From Sclerurus mexicanus (taxonomy: Eukaryota > Chordata > Aves > Passeriformes > Furnariidae): 64,000 bases of DNA. The notes under the pieces were generated by a model. The model worked only from the letters and a program-made list of their open reading frames with translations. It was not told where the DNA came from and did no database searches. This document shows positions 37,019-46,903 of the stretch, one piece after another (positions within the stretch are counted from its first letter, which is position 1; each line of letters starts with the position of its first letter). A program made the translations under genes and the position numbers. The stretch lies in the NCBI GenBank assembly GCA_013396755.1, contig VWZF01007168.1:75144-139143 (forward strand), written 5' to 3'.

Positions 37019-39935
37019 GGGTCATAGCCCACAACGTACCAAGAATTCTGTCAAATTCGTATTTTCCATGAATTGAATATGCTAGCTGTTTCACATTAAC
37101 AAATTATGACCTGTATTGTTTAAATGTTCTTAGTAGCTACTTATCTGCTCTATATAAATAATTTCTTTAAGAATTTGAATTTCCCAAGCCAGCAGGGTTC
37201 CATTATCATCACAACCTACTTCTTAAATACTGCTTTACCAGCATTGCCAACTTCAGCAGCTGTATTTTCTCATTTGGTTCCTTTGCTTGATCTCCAGTTT
37301 CAGTACTAGCTGAGGTGGGATCCAAATACTATGAGGTACCACTCTACAAATGGCTATTGAGTCTGATTTCTGGGCCTGAGGCACCTCTGACCACTTGTCA
37401 TCTCTAAGCCATCTTCCCACGCTCAGTACTCTGGCAGCTATTTCTCACAGAAATGCCACTCTGCTGTGGATGGCTACAAAACACACCTGGAGTGAGGTGT
37501 CTTAAACTTCCTTCACCTAAGAGACTCTGTTTGGGAGAAGAGAATGGGGTTCTTTCTACTGAAACAGACTGTTAGACTTCAATATTTCACCATTATCTAA
37601 TGAAAACCATATTCTAATGAGAACCATGTCTGAAAAAACATGGGAAATGGCCCAATAAGAGATACTGACCAGGGGTCTGGGAAGTCTAATCCAAGGTAAC
37701 TGGTGGCAAGAGGATCAATGCAAACTATTTAATGGATAAATCTACATTAGGCATCTTTTGTGTAGTAGTATAGACTAGATGAAGAGTCACTGAGTCAAAA
37801 AAAAGTTCACCAGAAATGTAATAGGAATTTATGTGCCTGACAGGAGATAAAAATCCTGGCTTTCACTTAAAGCAATGTATCACACCAGAGTCCATACTGC
37901 AGAAAGGCCTGCAACTCAGTCTCTTGGATGAACTTCCTTTACAGAGAGTTTGGGACAGACAAACCTTGATTGTTGGGCCATGCAGATTCTCATTCCTTTC
38001 TTGATACCATGTATTGCAAGTAACAGTGGGGCTGCTGTGCCAGGTAAACCCTAGTTCTCACTGCCAGGAGGAACTGGCAGCAGTAGCAGCTAGCACTGAC
38101 ATTGCTGAACTACTGTGTGACCTAGCTCATCTCCAGTTTTCTTCTTTAGCATTCATCTTGGGTTGTGACAATGGGATGGCTGAGGAGCTAGTGGTACACT
38201 CAAATATTTCCAGAACCCCAGTATTGGAGTATGTCTTTTTTGGTCTCAGCACTACAATGGTTTTGGTGGTCCACTGTTAATAGTGTTAGAAAGTGGTCTC
38301 CAATTATGCCCTTCTCTTCAGCTCAAGAAGCATTCAATTGTATTGCTCAACCAGCTTGAATAAAAGTATTTAAGAATAGTCAAAGAAATTAAGTTTATAT
38401 TATAAAAAACATGCAGAACTAGAAAACTGATCCTTGAAAGCTTCCTACAGTCAGAATAGAATATCTGTGTACTTTATTTCTATTTCTTTAAAAGATACAA
38501 AAAGAATAATAAAAAAAAAGCCTTCCAGTCTATTAAGAAGTAGTTTTCTATTCAACTGCTGTCACTGGTTTCCTGCAGACCAATAAAGCCCATTGCTTGT
38601 TTACATGAGCTAAGTAAAAATTTGAACTATGGCATATGGATAGGCGAGGGTTTGACACCATGCTTTCAGACAAGTAATCATAGTAACAACCTCCCTGCTA
38701 ACCATTTAGCATAAAAATATTTTCAAGTAAATATACTATTTAAATATAGAGCAATTAATTCTTTATTGGTTGGATCCTTGAGGAACATGCCTAGTGATTT
38801 TCATTAGATGATGTCTTCTCCTTCCAAATATCCTTGCTGGCATTCATTCTGCATCGGCTCACTGATGATACCTGTTTCCTCCAAGAGTCAGAGACTGCTG
38901 CAGAGGTATATAGGTATACAGGTTTACTCATATCCAGCATGAGTCAGTGACAGGGTTGTTTTTTTGTCCTTTCAGGAACTGTAACTGTCTCACTTGACCT
39001 CATTGTGAATTATTTTTCAATTGTATCTAAAACAGTTCATGATATAGCATTATTGCTAAGGTCTACTGATGAGTGTGGTAATTAAACTTCTGCAATGCAC
39101 TGCAATTTGCTTTATAAGGATACTGAAAGGGAGAGACAGCAGATGATACTGGGCTTCTGCTTTTGAGTCAGATAAAAGGTTAAAGGAGATTTCCCTGTCT
39201 ATCCTCTCTCGGCTTTGTGGGCTACAGGTCTTTCCGAATTTTCTGGCAAATGTTTTTTATAAGATTAAAATTGTCATTGGCTTTTGAGTCATTGTGTTAT
39301 GACAGCACTGCAGTTTAGCAGGACTTTGCTATCGCCATAAAAGTGTGGGAACATCAGGAAGATCAGAACACAGGCGGATTTAGAATAGACTGAGGATATA
39401 AAAATCTATTAAAGACCATCTCTCTCTTTTTCTCTGTGAGTGAAAAATCAATAAAGTGGTATAAGCCAGATAGCACAAAACGTACAACTCCTAGACCTCC
39501 AATTTATGCACAAAGTGACCTTGACCTATTCTGCAATTTCCAGTCATTAATTTATTATGTACCTCTCCCAACCATATCACTACATACCACAATGAAAAAC
39601 AAAACTTAATAGGTGGATGTGTTTCCTTTTCCTTTAAAGAAGCAGACTTAGGATGGAGTAAGCTCTTACAATAAAGGGTGATTTTTTTTTCACAATCAGA
39701 CTAAATAATGATTTACTATATAGAAACTAGCCGCAGAATACTTTTAGGAATCATATGAGCCTGAGCTTTCTGAGAAAGTTATTACTGTCTGTACTTTTCT
39801 ACATTTAGCCTCACACTGCTTTCTGTGATACATTCATGAGTATATGATCATACTGAAAATAGGGAAAAGGCAATGTGAAAACAGTTTGCCAACCACATTT
39901 AGCTCTTTAAATTAACTAAATACATCACATTGTCA
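37019..39935. other. no recognisable feature
   Basis: About 2.9 kb without identifiable genes, RNAs or retroelements. The 88-codon frame at 38014-38280 has no motif that I recognise. Confidence 0.5.
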
Positions 39936-40060
39936 GAGAATCGTAGAATGTGAAGGGATTGGGAAAGACCATCTAGTTCCAACTTCCCCCTGCCATGTGC
40001 AGGGGCACCTCCCACTAGACCAGGTTGTTCAAGGCCTTATCCAACCCTGCCTTGAGCCTC
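39936..40060 (-). mobile_element. CR1 LINE, 3'-end fragment (minus strand)
   Basis: The reversed 3' tail of CR1: GAATCGTAGAATG at the left edge, then GGAAAGACCATCTAGTTCC, CCCCTGCCATGTGCAGGGG, CACTAGACCAGGTTGTTC and CCAACCCTGCCTTGAGCC. It is about 125 bp and strongly 5'-truncated. It lies only ~200 bp from a longer CR1 in the same orientation. Each has its own 3' end, so they are two separate insertions. Confidence 0.87.
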
Positions 40061-40262
40061 ATAGATCGGTTTATTACATAAACTGAAATCAGAGGAAGAT
40101 AATAACTTCCTCTTACATTAGCCAGGTAAGACACTGAAGTTAACCCTGTAATTAACCCCAACAGTGGGCAATAAGTTTAGCTGAAATAGACCTCAATGTT
40201 TCAGTGCCAGTTATAATGAGCAGAATTAATGTATGGAGGAAAAAAAGGGGGAAATTCTGCTT
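40061..40262. other. spacer between two CR1 copies
   Basis: About 200 bp of AT-rich, unrecognised sequence. It shows no CR1 similarity, which supports two independent insertions. Confidence 0.5.
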
Positions 40263-41032
40263 CATAGAATCATAGAATGGTTTGGATCGGAAGGGACCTT
40301 AAACATCACCTAATTGCATCCCTCCCTGTCATGGGCAGGGACACCTTCCACTCGATCAGGTTGTTCAAAGCCCCATTCAACCTGGCCTTGAACGCTTCCA
40401 AGGATGGGGCATGCACAACTTTCAGTGGCTTACCACCCTCATCATAAAACATTTCTTCCTTATATCTAATTTAAAGCTTCCTCCTTTCAGTTCAAATTTC
40501 TTAGTGCTCATCCTATCACCACACTCCCTGACAAAGAATCACTCTGCAGCTTTCTTGCACCCTTTAGGTACTGGAAGGCTGCTATAAGGTCTCTCTTGAG
40601 CCTTCTCTTCTCCATACCTAGCAATCCCAACTATCTCAGTGTTTCCTCATAGGAGAAGTACTCTATCCCTCTGGTCATCTCTGTGGCCTCCTCTGGACTT
40701 GCTCCAACATGTCCCTGTCTTTTTTATGCTGGAAATCCCAGAGCTGGATGCAGCACTCCTGATGGGGTCTCATGAGAGCGGAGTAGAGGGGCAGAATCAC
40801 CTCCCTTGACCTGCTGACTGTGCTTTTGATGCAGCCCAGGATGTGGTTGGCTTTTCGGGGTGTGAGTGCACATAGCTGGCTCATGTCCAGCTTTTCATAC
40901 CCCAATACCCTCAAGACTTTGTCCCAGGGCTGCCCTCAATCCACTTGTCACTCAGCTTGTATCCATGTTTACAAGTGCCCTGACCCAGGTACAGAACCTT
41001 GCACGTGGCCTTGTTAAACTTCATGATGTTCA
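40263..41032 (-). mobile_element. CR1 LINE, 5'-truncated, ORF2 C-terminal part plus 3' end (minus strand)
   Basis: The best-preserved CR1 of the window, about 770 bp on the minus strand. It starts just after the catalytic box of the reverse transcriptase, at residues MKFNKATCKVLYLG (about 41030-40985). It then has an open stretch of 79 codons (40914-40675) that reads LDMSQLCALTPRKANHILGC, SREVILPLYSALMRPH and KKDRDMLEQVQRR, the typical thumb and C-terminal part of CR1 ORF2. The remaining ORF2 and the 3' tail follow, with CACCATTCTATGATTCTATG-type ends at 40263. It lacks the endonuclease, fingers and palm, so it is inactive. The longer open stretch suggests a younger age than the other copies. 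Confidence 0.92.
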
Positions 41033-43951
41033 GACAGTTTTTCAAACATTTTCTATTTGTCTAAATTTATCTAATGAACAGCCACTAGTCCAGTCCATTC
41101 TTTTCCAGGGCTGATCTAGACCTGTGAGTGCCTCTTTTCACTAGGATGTGGCATAATTTACCCATCTTGGGCAGGCAAGTCCTGTCCTGTTAGTGACATA
41201 TCTCTTGTGGGTCAAATTTAGTCAGCAGTTTTGCCCTGAGGAGCCCTTCAGGTGATTGAAATTTACAGTAGGTACCATATTTTGCATGCATTACTTGAAC
41301 ACAGGATGAAAATCAAGAGTAGACAACCCATTCTTATTAACAGTCAAGTTCCCTAGCCACTGGGAAAAGGCCTTCAATTCTTTTTCTTTTCAGTTGCCTA
41401 TCTGCCAAAAGAGTGGCTAAGCTTCAAGAGAAGGGGTAAGAATAATATTCATTCAGTACAAGCTCTTCATCAACAGAAGAGGCAGATGTTTAATATCTGG
41501 CTGGACCACCTCTTGAGCTCCACAAGTTGTCTGCACAGACAGCACCAGGGACGCGCCAGGGAGAGAGGCACCAGCACTCTCTCTGTTGGTATCCTTCTGT
41601 CCATTTAGACAGACTGAAGAACCTAGGCAATTCTGTTCAGACAGATTAGATGCTTCCTTACTTTCCCCTCCAACAAGCACCCTCTCCCAGGGGCACCTGC
41701 CTGAGATGAGGCAATACCTAAATGAGGTTGCCTGGATTAACACCCTGGTCAGGTTATTCCGCTAAAACACATTGTCTTGATCTTACAACAGCTCCAGCTT
41801 GATTTGCTTGTCAAACAGTCTCGACACTGTTGTGACAGAAGCTGGTATTTCTCAAAATCAAGTTTCTATTTTCAAGCATGATCCCTAAAAATAATTGTGT
41901 TTTATTCTGTTGCGTTTCAAGCTCTTCACCAAACTGAACGAGCAGGTAAAACACAAGGAAAGATATTTTTATAGTAAGGCCATATACTTCCCAAAAGAAT
42001 TCTTCAAATGTAATTAAAAATCACTGGTGAAGAGCATGAGCAAAAACAGTTGCCTCTTACTGATAGTGTGTGATCTGCAGATGGGAGACTGACAGGAAAA
42101 CATCCCCTCACACGGGTATGGTGGTGTATCAGATGCAAGTGCACCGAGTGATGTGAACTACAGACAGCTTCAAAACTGTACTGTATGAATACACATTGCT
42201 TCTTAAAATCCCCAAATCTGCTTGGAGGTTTGCCCTCGATTTCAAGAGAAGCAGGATCACACTCTCTGAGAGTGCATCAGAGCTGCCCTGCACCTCCAGT
42301 ACAAAGTGAGCACATTCATACGGGGAGCCGTGTCACTCCTATTCACTGCCCGATACAGTAAACCCCAGGGAAGTTGTTTCTGGGTCAGTGTCTTGCGCAG
42401 TTGTTCCAAAGTCCCGGACAGGAGTGCGGAGGGGACAGACTAAAGGCTTTCAAAATGTTTTCAGATTCCCTTCCTTTTACATGCCTTTTAAAATCTGTAG
42501 GGGTTTTACCCTTCAACCCAACCTTCTCCTGCAGTATTGATGGGTGCTCCCCAATAATTTGGGGATCTATAAATCACGCACATATTTTACTTTTTCTATT
42601 CAAATGTAAACAGCATGTGAAAAAGATACAGGTCTCTTTTTGTCTGACCCGAATGAAGCTTTGCAGAAAGAGCAGCATCAGGCCCCACACTGTTTACATT
42701 TTCATCCCAGCTGAATGAACGTCAAAACCTAGTTTTCTTCAAAGCTAACCACATGCAAGAGCAGGGTTGTTTTGGCTGGCTGGAAACAACAGGTATAAAT
42801 AACCTCCTGTGCCCTACAAAGCAAGAGCCTGGAAAGGCTCCTTGAGTTGTTTTCTGCACATCAGCCTATGAGCTCGGGGTGTTTTAATACTGTTGATGCC
42901 ACAGGAGCCGACAGAAGCAGGGACAGATTACACTGAGAAGGAGGTAAACAAGTTGTTTACAACTCAGCGAGGCTGCAGCGTATCCTCCTTACATCGGCTG
43001 AAAGGCAATGAGAGCATTGGACACTGGGCTGCTGATCGGAAAGGATCCCTGGAGCTGCCAAGCTCTGGATCCAGAAATGTCTGTGGGGCTTCAATAACAG
43101 GAAATCACGTGTGCTGTCATTATCAGCTGCTGAGCGAGACAGATGCACCCAGATCAATATCAGTGTCCGATATCAAAGAGCTATTGTGACGGTACCCAGC
43201 GTTTTGAACTAAGGAGAACAACAGAACTATTTTAAATTATTAGGGCTGGCAAAAATCCCCCGACTTTCTCTTTTCTGCTTTGTTTTTGTTTCTACTTTGT
43301 GAGGCAGTGGATTCATCACCATTAAAGGAACTGAAAGTCCTCTCTGCCCAAAGTAACTTTGATCATTATTGATCTAATTAAACTCTGTTTGCTTAAGGTT
43401 GCAGTGGGAAAGGGCTGCAAATCAGCATTCTTCCTGATCTTTTTCAATAGTAAAGGGTATCTGTTCACTCAGCTGGGGAATCGGCATGTCCTTCAGCACA
43501 CTCGAAACTGGACTAGGTTTCCCATATTATACCATGTTTGATTCTGTCTAAAAATACAATTTTGGAACATAGCAAAACATCTCCAGGGCTCTTGTTCCAA
43601 ACAGGACTTAGGCAGTGGAGAGGTTCTGCACAGAGACAAGTGCCCACGCTGCATTAGTGTTAAAGCTGTGCACTTGATCACACTATCATTGCACAACAAC
43701 GGTGATGTCTGCATTGGGCTTTCTGTTCCTTGTCATTTATGTTGTCAAATAAAATAAATTTGTAAACCTATGGTGCTTTTAATGTTTACATATATTTGCA
43801 ATATTACAAGCATGTTTGTAAATAAGCAAGCAATTTTAGCTTTGTGCAAATTATACACAAAGAGATGAAGTCTGTTTTATGAGGAAGCACCTCTCATATT
43901 CCAGCCACACTTATTTTTCTTTTTTTTTTTTCTTTTCTTTCCTTTAAACAG
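41033..43951. other. no recognisable gene; GC rises toward the CpG island
   Basis: From about 42050 to 43200 the sequence is richer in G, C and CpG than most of the window (for example TACGGGGAGCCGTG near 42320 and GCTGAGCGAGAC near 43130). It could hold regulatory DNA, but I see no specific motif that proves this. Open frames at 42374-42718 and 42893-43189 have no known domain. Confidence 0.4.
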
Positions 43952-44068
43952 CTAGTAGGTGAGGATATTTTTGGAGGGTCTTTTTCTCTTGTGCCATTAA
44001 AATTATTGCAAGCTGTGGCAGAGAAATCAGTAGTGCTCAGGCCTGGTATGTTCAAGGGAAATTCACAG
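43952..44068 (+). other. possible exon, plus strand (weak)
   Basis: A 117-bp open block (39 codons, whole codons at both ends) lies behind a long polypyrimidine tract that ends in TTTAAACAG. It is followed by CAG|GTAGAA, a fair splice donor. The next strong acceptor (CCATTCCTTCAG, ending at 44243) opens a block in the matching phase. The encoded residues (for example GEDIFGGSFS and LLQAVAEKS) match no family that I know. Such arrangements arise by chance in long non-coding DNA, so this stays a candidate only. Confidence 0.15.
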
Positions 44069-44243
44069 GTAGAAGCAGGGAGCTTATGTCATAATCCAAA
44101 TAGAGGTACTTCTGTTATGCAAGGACAGTCCCTGTAGAAGGATTCCTAGGATACTTTGGCCCCTCTGATTTCAGACAGAAAAAAATCTGTGACACATGAG
44201 AAATGCACAGAGGTGGATCACACACTTCTTTCCATTCCTTCAG

Positions 44244-44438
44244 CTCAGTGACTGCTGCGCTAATGGTACTTCAGAAAAGGGCCAACAGTTAGAACAGATA
44301 CTGTCTTCTGCCAGTTCTGCTGATGGCTCATCTGTATTACATCCTCTAGCTTGTAATTGCATTGCTGTGTGTTTGCGTGTGTCTGTAAACTGTTCACATA
44401 ATCTTGCACATCCTGATAAAAGCAGCATAAAAGGATGA
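44244..44438 (+). other. possible terminal exon, plus strand (weak)
   Basis: This open block of 64 codons plus a stop starts directly after the acceptor-like CTTCTTTCCATTCCTTCAG and is in phase with the block at 43952-44068. Residues include SDCCANGTSEKGQQLEQIL. It has no recognised domain and no clear AATAAA close downstream. Confidence is low. Confidence 0.13.
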
Positions 44439-44879
44439 GATGGTGCAGTCTGCACGCTAGCCCATATATACATTTCTCTTAAGTGTAAGTCAGGTGCTTG
44501 AATGGAGATAAGCAGATTTACCACAGGAAAAGGTCCAGCCTTGATTTTATTCTGGTCTGGGGCATAGCATTGGACTGAGGGAGGTTTGCAGTTTTCACTC
44601 CCTTTGCCTTTGTACCAGCAATCAATCAGAGCATGAAGGACTGTCTTTTTTCAAAGCTGGGGAGTGGTGGCACAGTCTGAAGCAAGGGCTTCTCTCATTC
44701 ATCCACACATGAAGTACTCCTTCACTACTTTTTAAGATTACGTCTTTGGCAATCACCCCAATTCACTTGCCTTTAAAGAAGTCCTGCCTGGTTTTTCAGA
44801 GCTCCTTCCGCAGTAACTTAATGGGAGAGATGAGATAGAACGGATGCTATTTTGTCTCTGGCCGAGAACTGTTCCGCAA
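44439..44879. other. no recognisable feature
   Basis: Unremarkable sequence just upstream of the CpG island. It becomes slightly richer in CpG from about 44800 onward. Confidence 0.45.
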
Positions 44880-45345
44880 GGAAAGAGTTAAAGGGGACAG
44901 CGCTCAGCGCTGCCTGCCGTCGGCGGCTGCGGGACCCGGCGGAGGGAGCCTCTGGAGTACAAAGCTTGTCTCCCGTGATAAGACAGACGACTCCTTAATG
45001 CAATTCCTCGGATTCCCAGAGGGATATCCATAAATGCTGCAGAATAAACAAACAGGAGGAATACTGAATGGAGGCAAGGGAGCGAGGCTACGGCGCCGGG
45101 CGGCAGCCTTGCCGCCGGGGATACACCAGCGCACACGCGGCCCCGGGGTCGGCCCTCGCTCCCGGCTCGGGGGGAGCGGCCCCCCCAGCCCCCGTCCTGC
45201 CCGGCGCTCACAGCCATCCCCAGACTCCTCGGGGGAGCAGCCGCCCCCAGCCCTCGTCCTGCCCGGAGCTCACAGACCTCCCCAAACTCCCCCTCCCGCC
45301 GAGTTCCGAGCTCGGGCTGCGGAGGGCTCGCCCGCCTCCCTCGGA
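44880..45345. promoter_or_regulatory. CpG island, likely promoter or first exon
   Basis: This is the only strongly GC-rich, CpG-dense stretch in the window. Dense CpG runs occur at about 44900-44950 (CCGTCGGCGGCTGCGGG) and from 45085 to 45345 (GGCGCCGGGCGG, GCCGCCGGGG, GCACACGCGGCCCCGGGG), against a background that is nearly free of CpG. In birds such islands usually mark promoters and first exons of genes or long non-coding RNAs. An AT-rich gap at about 44980-45065 splits it in two. No strand can be assigned: open frames exist on both strands, but their Pro/Ala/Arg/Gly bias follows from base composition. There is no convincing TATA box. Methylation or transcript data would settle its role. 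Confidence 0.7.
45170..45292. repeat. 61-bp tandem duplication inside the CpG island
   Basis: Two adjacent copies (45170-45230 and 45231-45292) share GGGGGAGC, CGTCCTGCCCGG, GCTCACAG, CATCCCCA or CCTCCCCA, and ACTCC. They differ by several substitutions and one 1-bp indel. The repeat is not a multiple of three and keeps no common reading frame with certainty, which argues against coding sequence here. Confidence 0.8.
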
Positions 45346-45996
45346 TGCACCGGTCTATTTTTACAACTCTCTGAGAGCCCTGGTTTCCTCTGGCAGATCC
45401 ACCACTAATACTATTACCCGACAGAGGAGAAAAGGAACGAAGCTGCTAAAATAAGTGTGCATCACCGGAATAGAAGGAAAAGGCATTTTAGGTCATGCAA
45501 TCCGTGCCCTGGACGGCAAAGGTTGCTCCCTACAGAATAAATCTGAGAGGACTGTAGATCAGCTTTACATTGATGTATTAGACTCCTGTTGAGGAGCATT
45601 CAGTCTGTTTTGGTGCCCCCTTTTTTTTTTTTTTAATTTGAAATTGTGAGAGAAACCCTGACCAAAACCGTAGTGTGAACTGGCACAGCTTCAGTAGTAA
45701 CTGTTTACTCCAGGCAAAACTTAGTCCCTTTTCCTTTGTTCCTTTTGTCACTGTTTTTATGACATAAAATCTTGCTCTCTGCAATATAGAAATGTTCTGC
45801 AAGGTCACTCACACAAAATGTAATAAAGGAAGCTTAGTGTTTCCCAGAAGAAGATTATGTTTGAATTTCTCTGTTCTTCTTTTATTTAAACTGCTGTCTG
45901 GTTCAGTTTGGCAGGGTTCAACTGTGAAAGTCACACAAGTCCTGACTTCACTCTCATAATCATATGCTGGGTTTCAAGTGTTAACATGTGTTTCAG
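45346..45996. other. no gene; poly-T run and a minus-strand AATAAA
   Basis: A run of about 17 T bases lies near 45619-45635. On the minus strand an AATAAA hexamer lies at 45881-45886, about 110 bp after the stop codon of the possible exon at 45997-46196, so it could serve as its polyadenylation signal. Otherwise nothing is recognisable. Confidence 0.45.
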
Positions 45997-46196
45997 TCAC
46001 TGAAGCAGATATTCCAGGGCTTCTCTGACCTTCTTTGGATGTAAAAATTGATGATCATCAAGCAGCTCTGTCATTCCTTGGGTGCTTAGATAGTCAGTTA
46101 TATCCAAAATGACCTTCAGTGTGTGTCCTGCCCTTCTGATCATGTATTCTTTCAGCTCTTTGTCTGTTAGGTTGTCAATAAGAAGGAAGTAGACAA
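45997..46196 (-). CDS. possible terminal coding exon, unknown protein (minus strand)
   Basis: I do not recognise this gene. On the minus strand an open block of 65 codons ends in TGA at 45997-45999. Its residues look like a real, helix-forming protein: FLLIDNLTDKELKEYMIRRA near the start, then LKVILDITDYL, GMTELLDDHQFLHPKK and VREALEYLLQ at the end. It is rich in Leu, Asp, Glu and Lys although the DNA is not a simple purine tract. A stop codon lies directly before it, overlapping an acceptor-type AG (46197-46198), so it would need splicing. The strong donor GAG|GTAAGG at 46425 ends an upstream open block in exactly the fitting phase. An AATAAA follows 111 bp after the stop. Against it: the acceptor has a weak pyrimidine tract, no start exon is known, and chance is not excluded. 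It could also be a relic. Confidence 0.3.
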
Positions 46197-46425
46197 CTCA
46201 GCCAAGGGGGGACCCTCTCCATGGTGTAACCTAGCTGGAGCCCCTTGAACTAGTGAAAGAAAATTGGAGGGAGAGCTGGAAAATAACAGCTGAAATCCTG
46301 GTGTTGCCAAGGTTTCCTGCACCTAAACCGAGACAATTTCATGACTGCAGTTATATCTGCATTCCCAGATCTGAGAGCATTTCCATCTTTCTGAGCTGGG
46401 GTAATGTGCTCTGGACATACCTTAC

Positions 46426-46540
46426 CTCCTAATTCTGCACGAAAGTCAGATCTGCACACCAGCTTTCTCCAGTGTGCTCCTGCATGTCCATGGAAATGAA
46501 ACTGTGTGGTAGAGAGCTGGCTGAGAATGGTAGCATGCTC
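46426..46540 (-). CDS. possible internal exon upstream of the 45997 block (minus strand)
   Basis: A 115-bp open block on the minus strand lies between an acceptor-type ATCAG (46541-46545) and a strong donor AGGAG|GTAAGG. It reads EHATILSQLSTTQFHFHGHA, then HWRKLVCRSDFRAELG, and leaves one base over, which the two leading bases of the block at 45997-46196 complete. The implied intron is 229 bp and has GT-AG ends. It forms part of a 137-codon unspliced open frame (46250-46663), the longest of the window. There is no known domain. The acceptor is weak, and the protein is less convincing than the downstream block. Confidence 0.2.
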
Positions 46541-46750
46541 CTGATGGCACTTGTCTACCCCCATGGAGCACAGGAATGCTAAGTCTAGATGTGAGTCTCT
46601 CCTGTCTCTTCTGATCCAGTGAAAAGGCAAACAGATTAGCTCTTTAGAGCTGTTAGACTTCAAAATGAAATGGAGAAATAGTGCTTGCAGACTCAGGAGC
46701 AGGTAGGAGGTAGTTTAAGAAGCTGCTTCTTATCGGCTATTGGTTTCTAC

Positions 46751-46903
46751 CTCCCAGCTGAGAGAGTGCCTGACTGTGTCCTAACTTTGATAAGGTTTAG
46801 CCAAACATGAAATCCAAATGTGCAAAAGCCATCAAGAGAAAAGTCTGCAAAACTTTTTTCATACAAAGATTTAAAACCTGTATCATTGGTGGAGGAGGGA
46901 GTT
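46751..46903 (-). other. possible exon, minus strand (weak)
   Basis: This 153-bp open block on the minus strand follows an excellent acceptor (TTCCTGCTTTCTCCTCAG) and ends at GGGAG|GTAGAA. Its residues include TNDTGFKSLYEKSFADFSLD and FGFHVWLNLIKV. Its end phase does not fit the acceptor chosen for the block at 46426-46540, so the two are not shown to belong together. No family is recognised. Confidence 0.15.

Noticed and set aside
45034..45454. Two overlapping plus-strand open frames of 124 and 128 codons in the CpG island
   Set aside because: Their Pro/Ala/Arg/Gly bias follows from GC-rich DNA with few stop codons, and the 61-bp repeat shifts frame. No domain is seen.
46250..46663. 137-codon minus-strand open frame, the longest of the window
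   Set aside because: As an unspliced protein it has no motif, and a length of this order is expected by chance in 64 kb. Only the 46426-46540 part is kept, as a possible exon.
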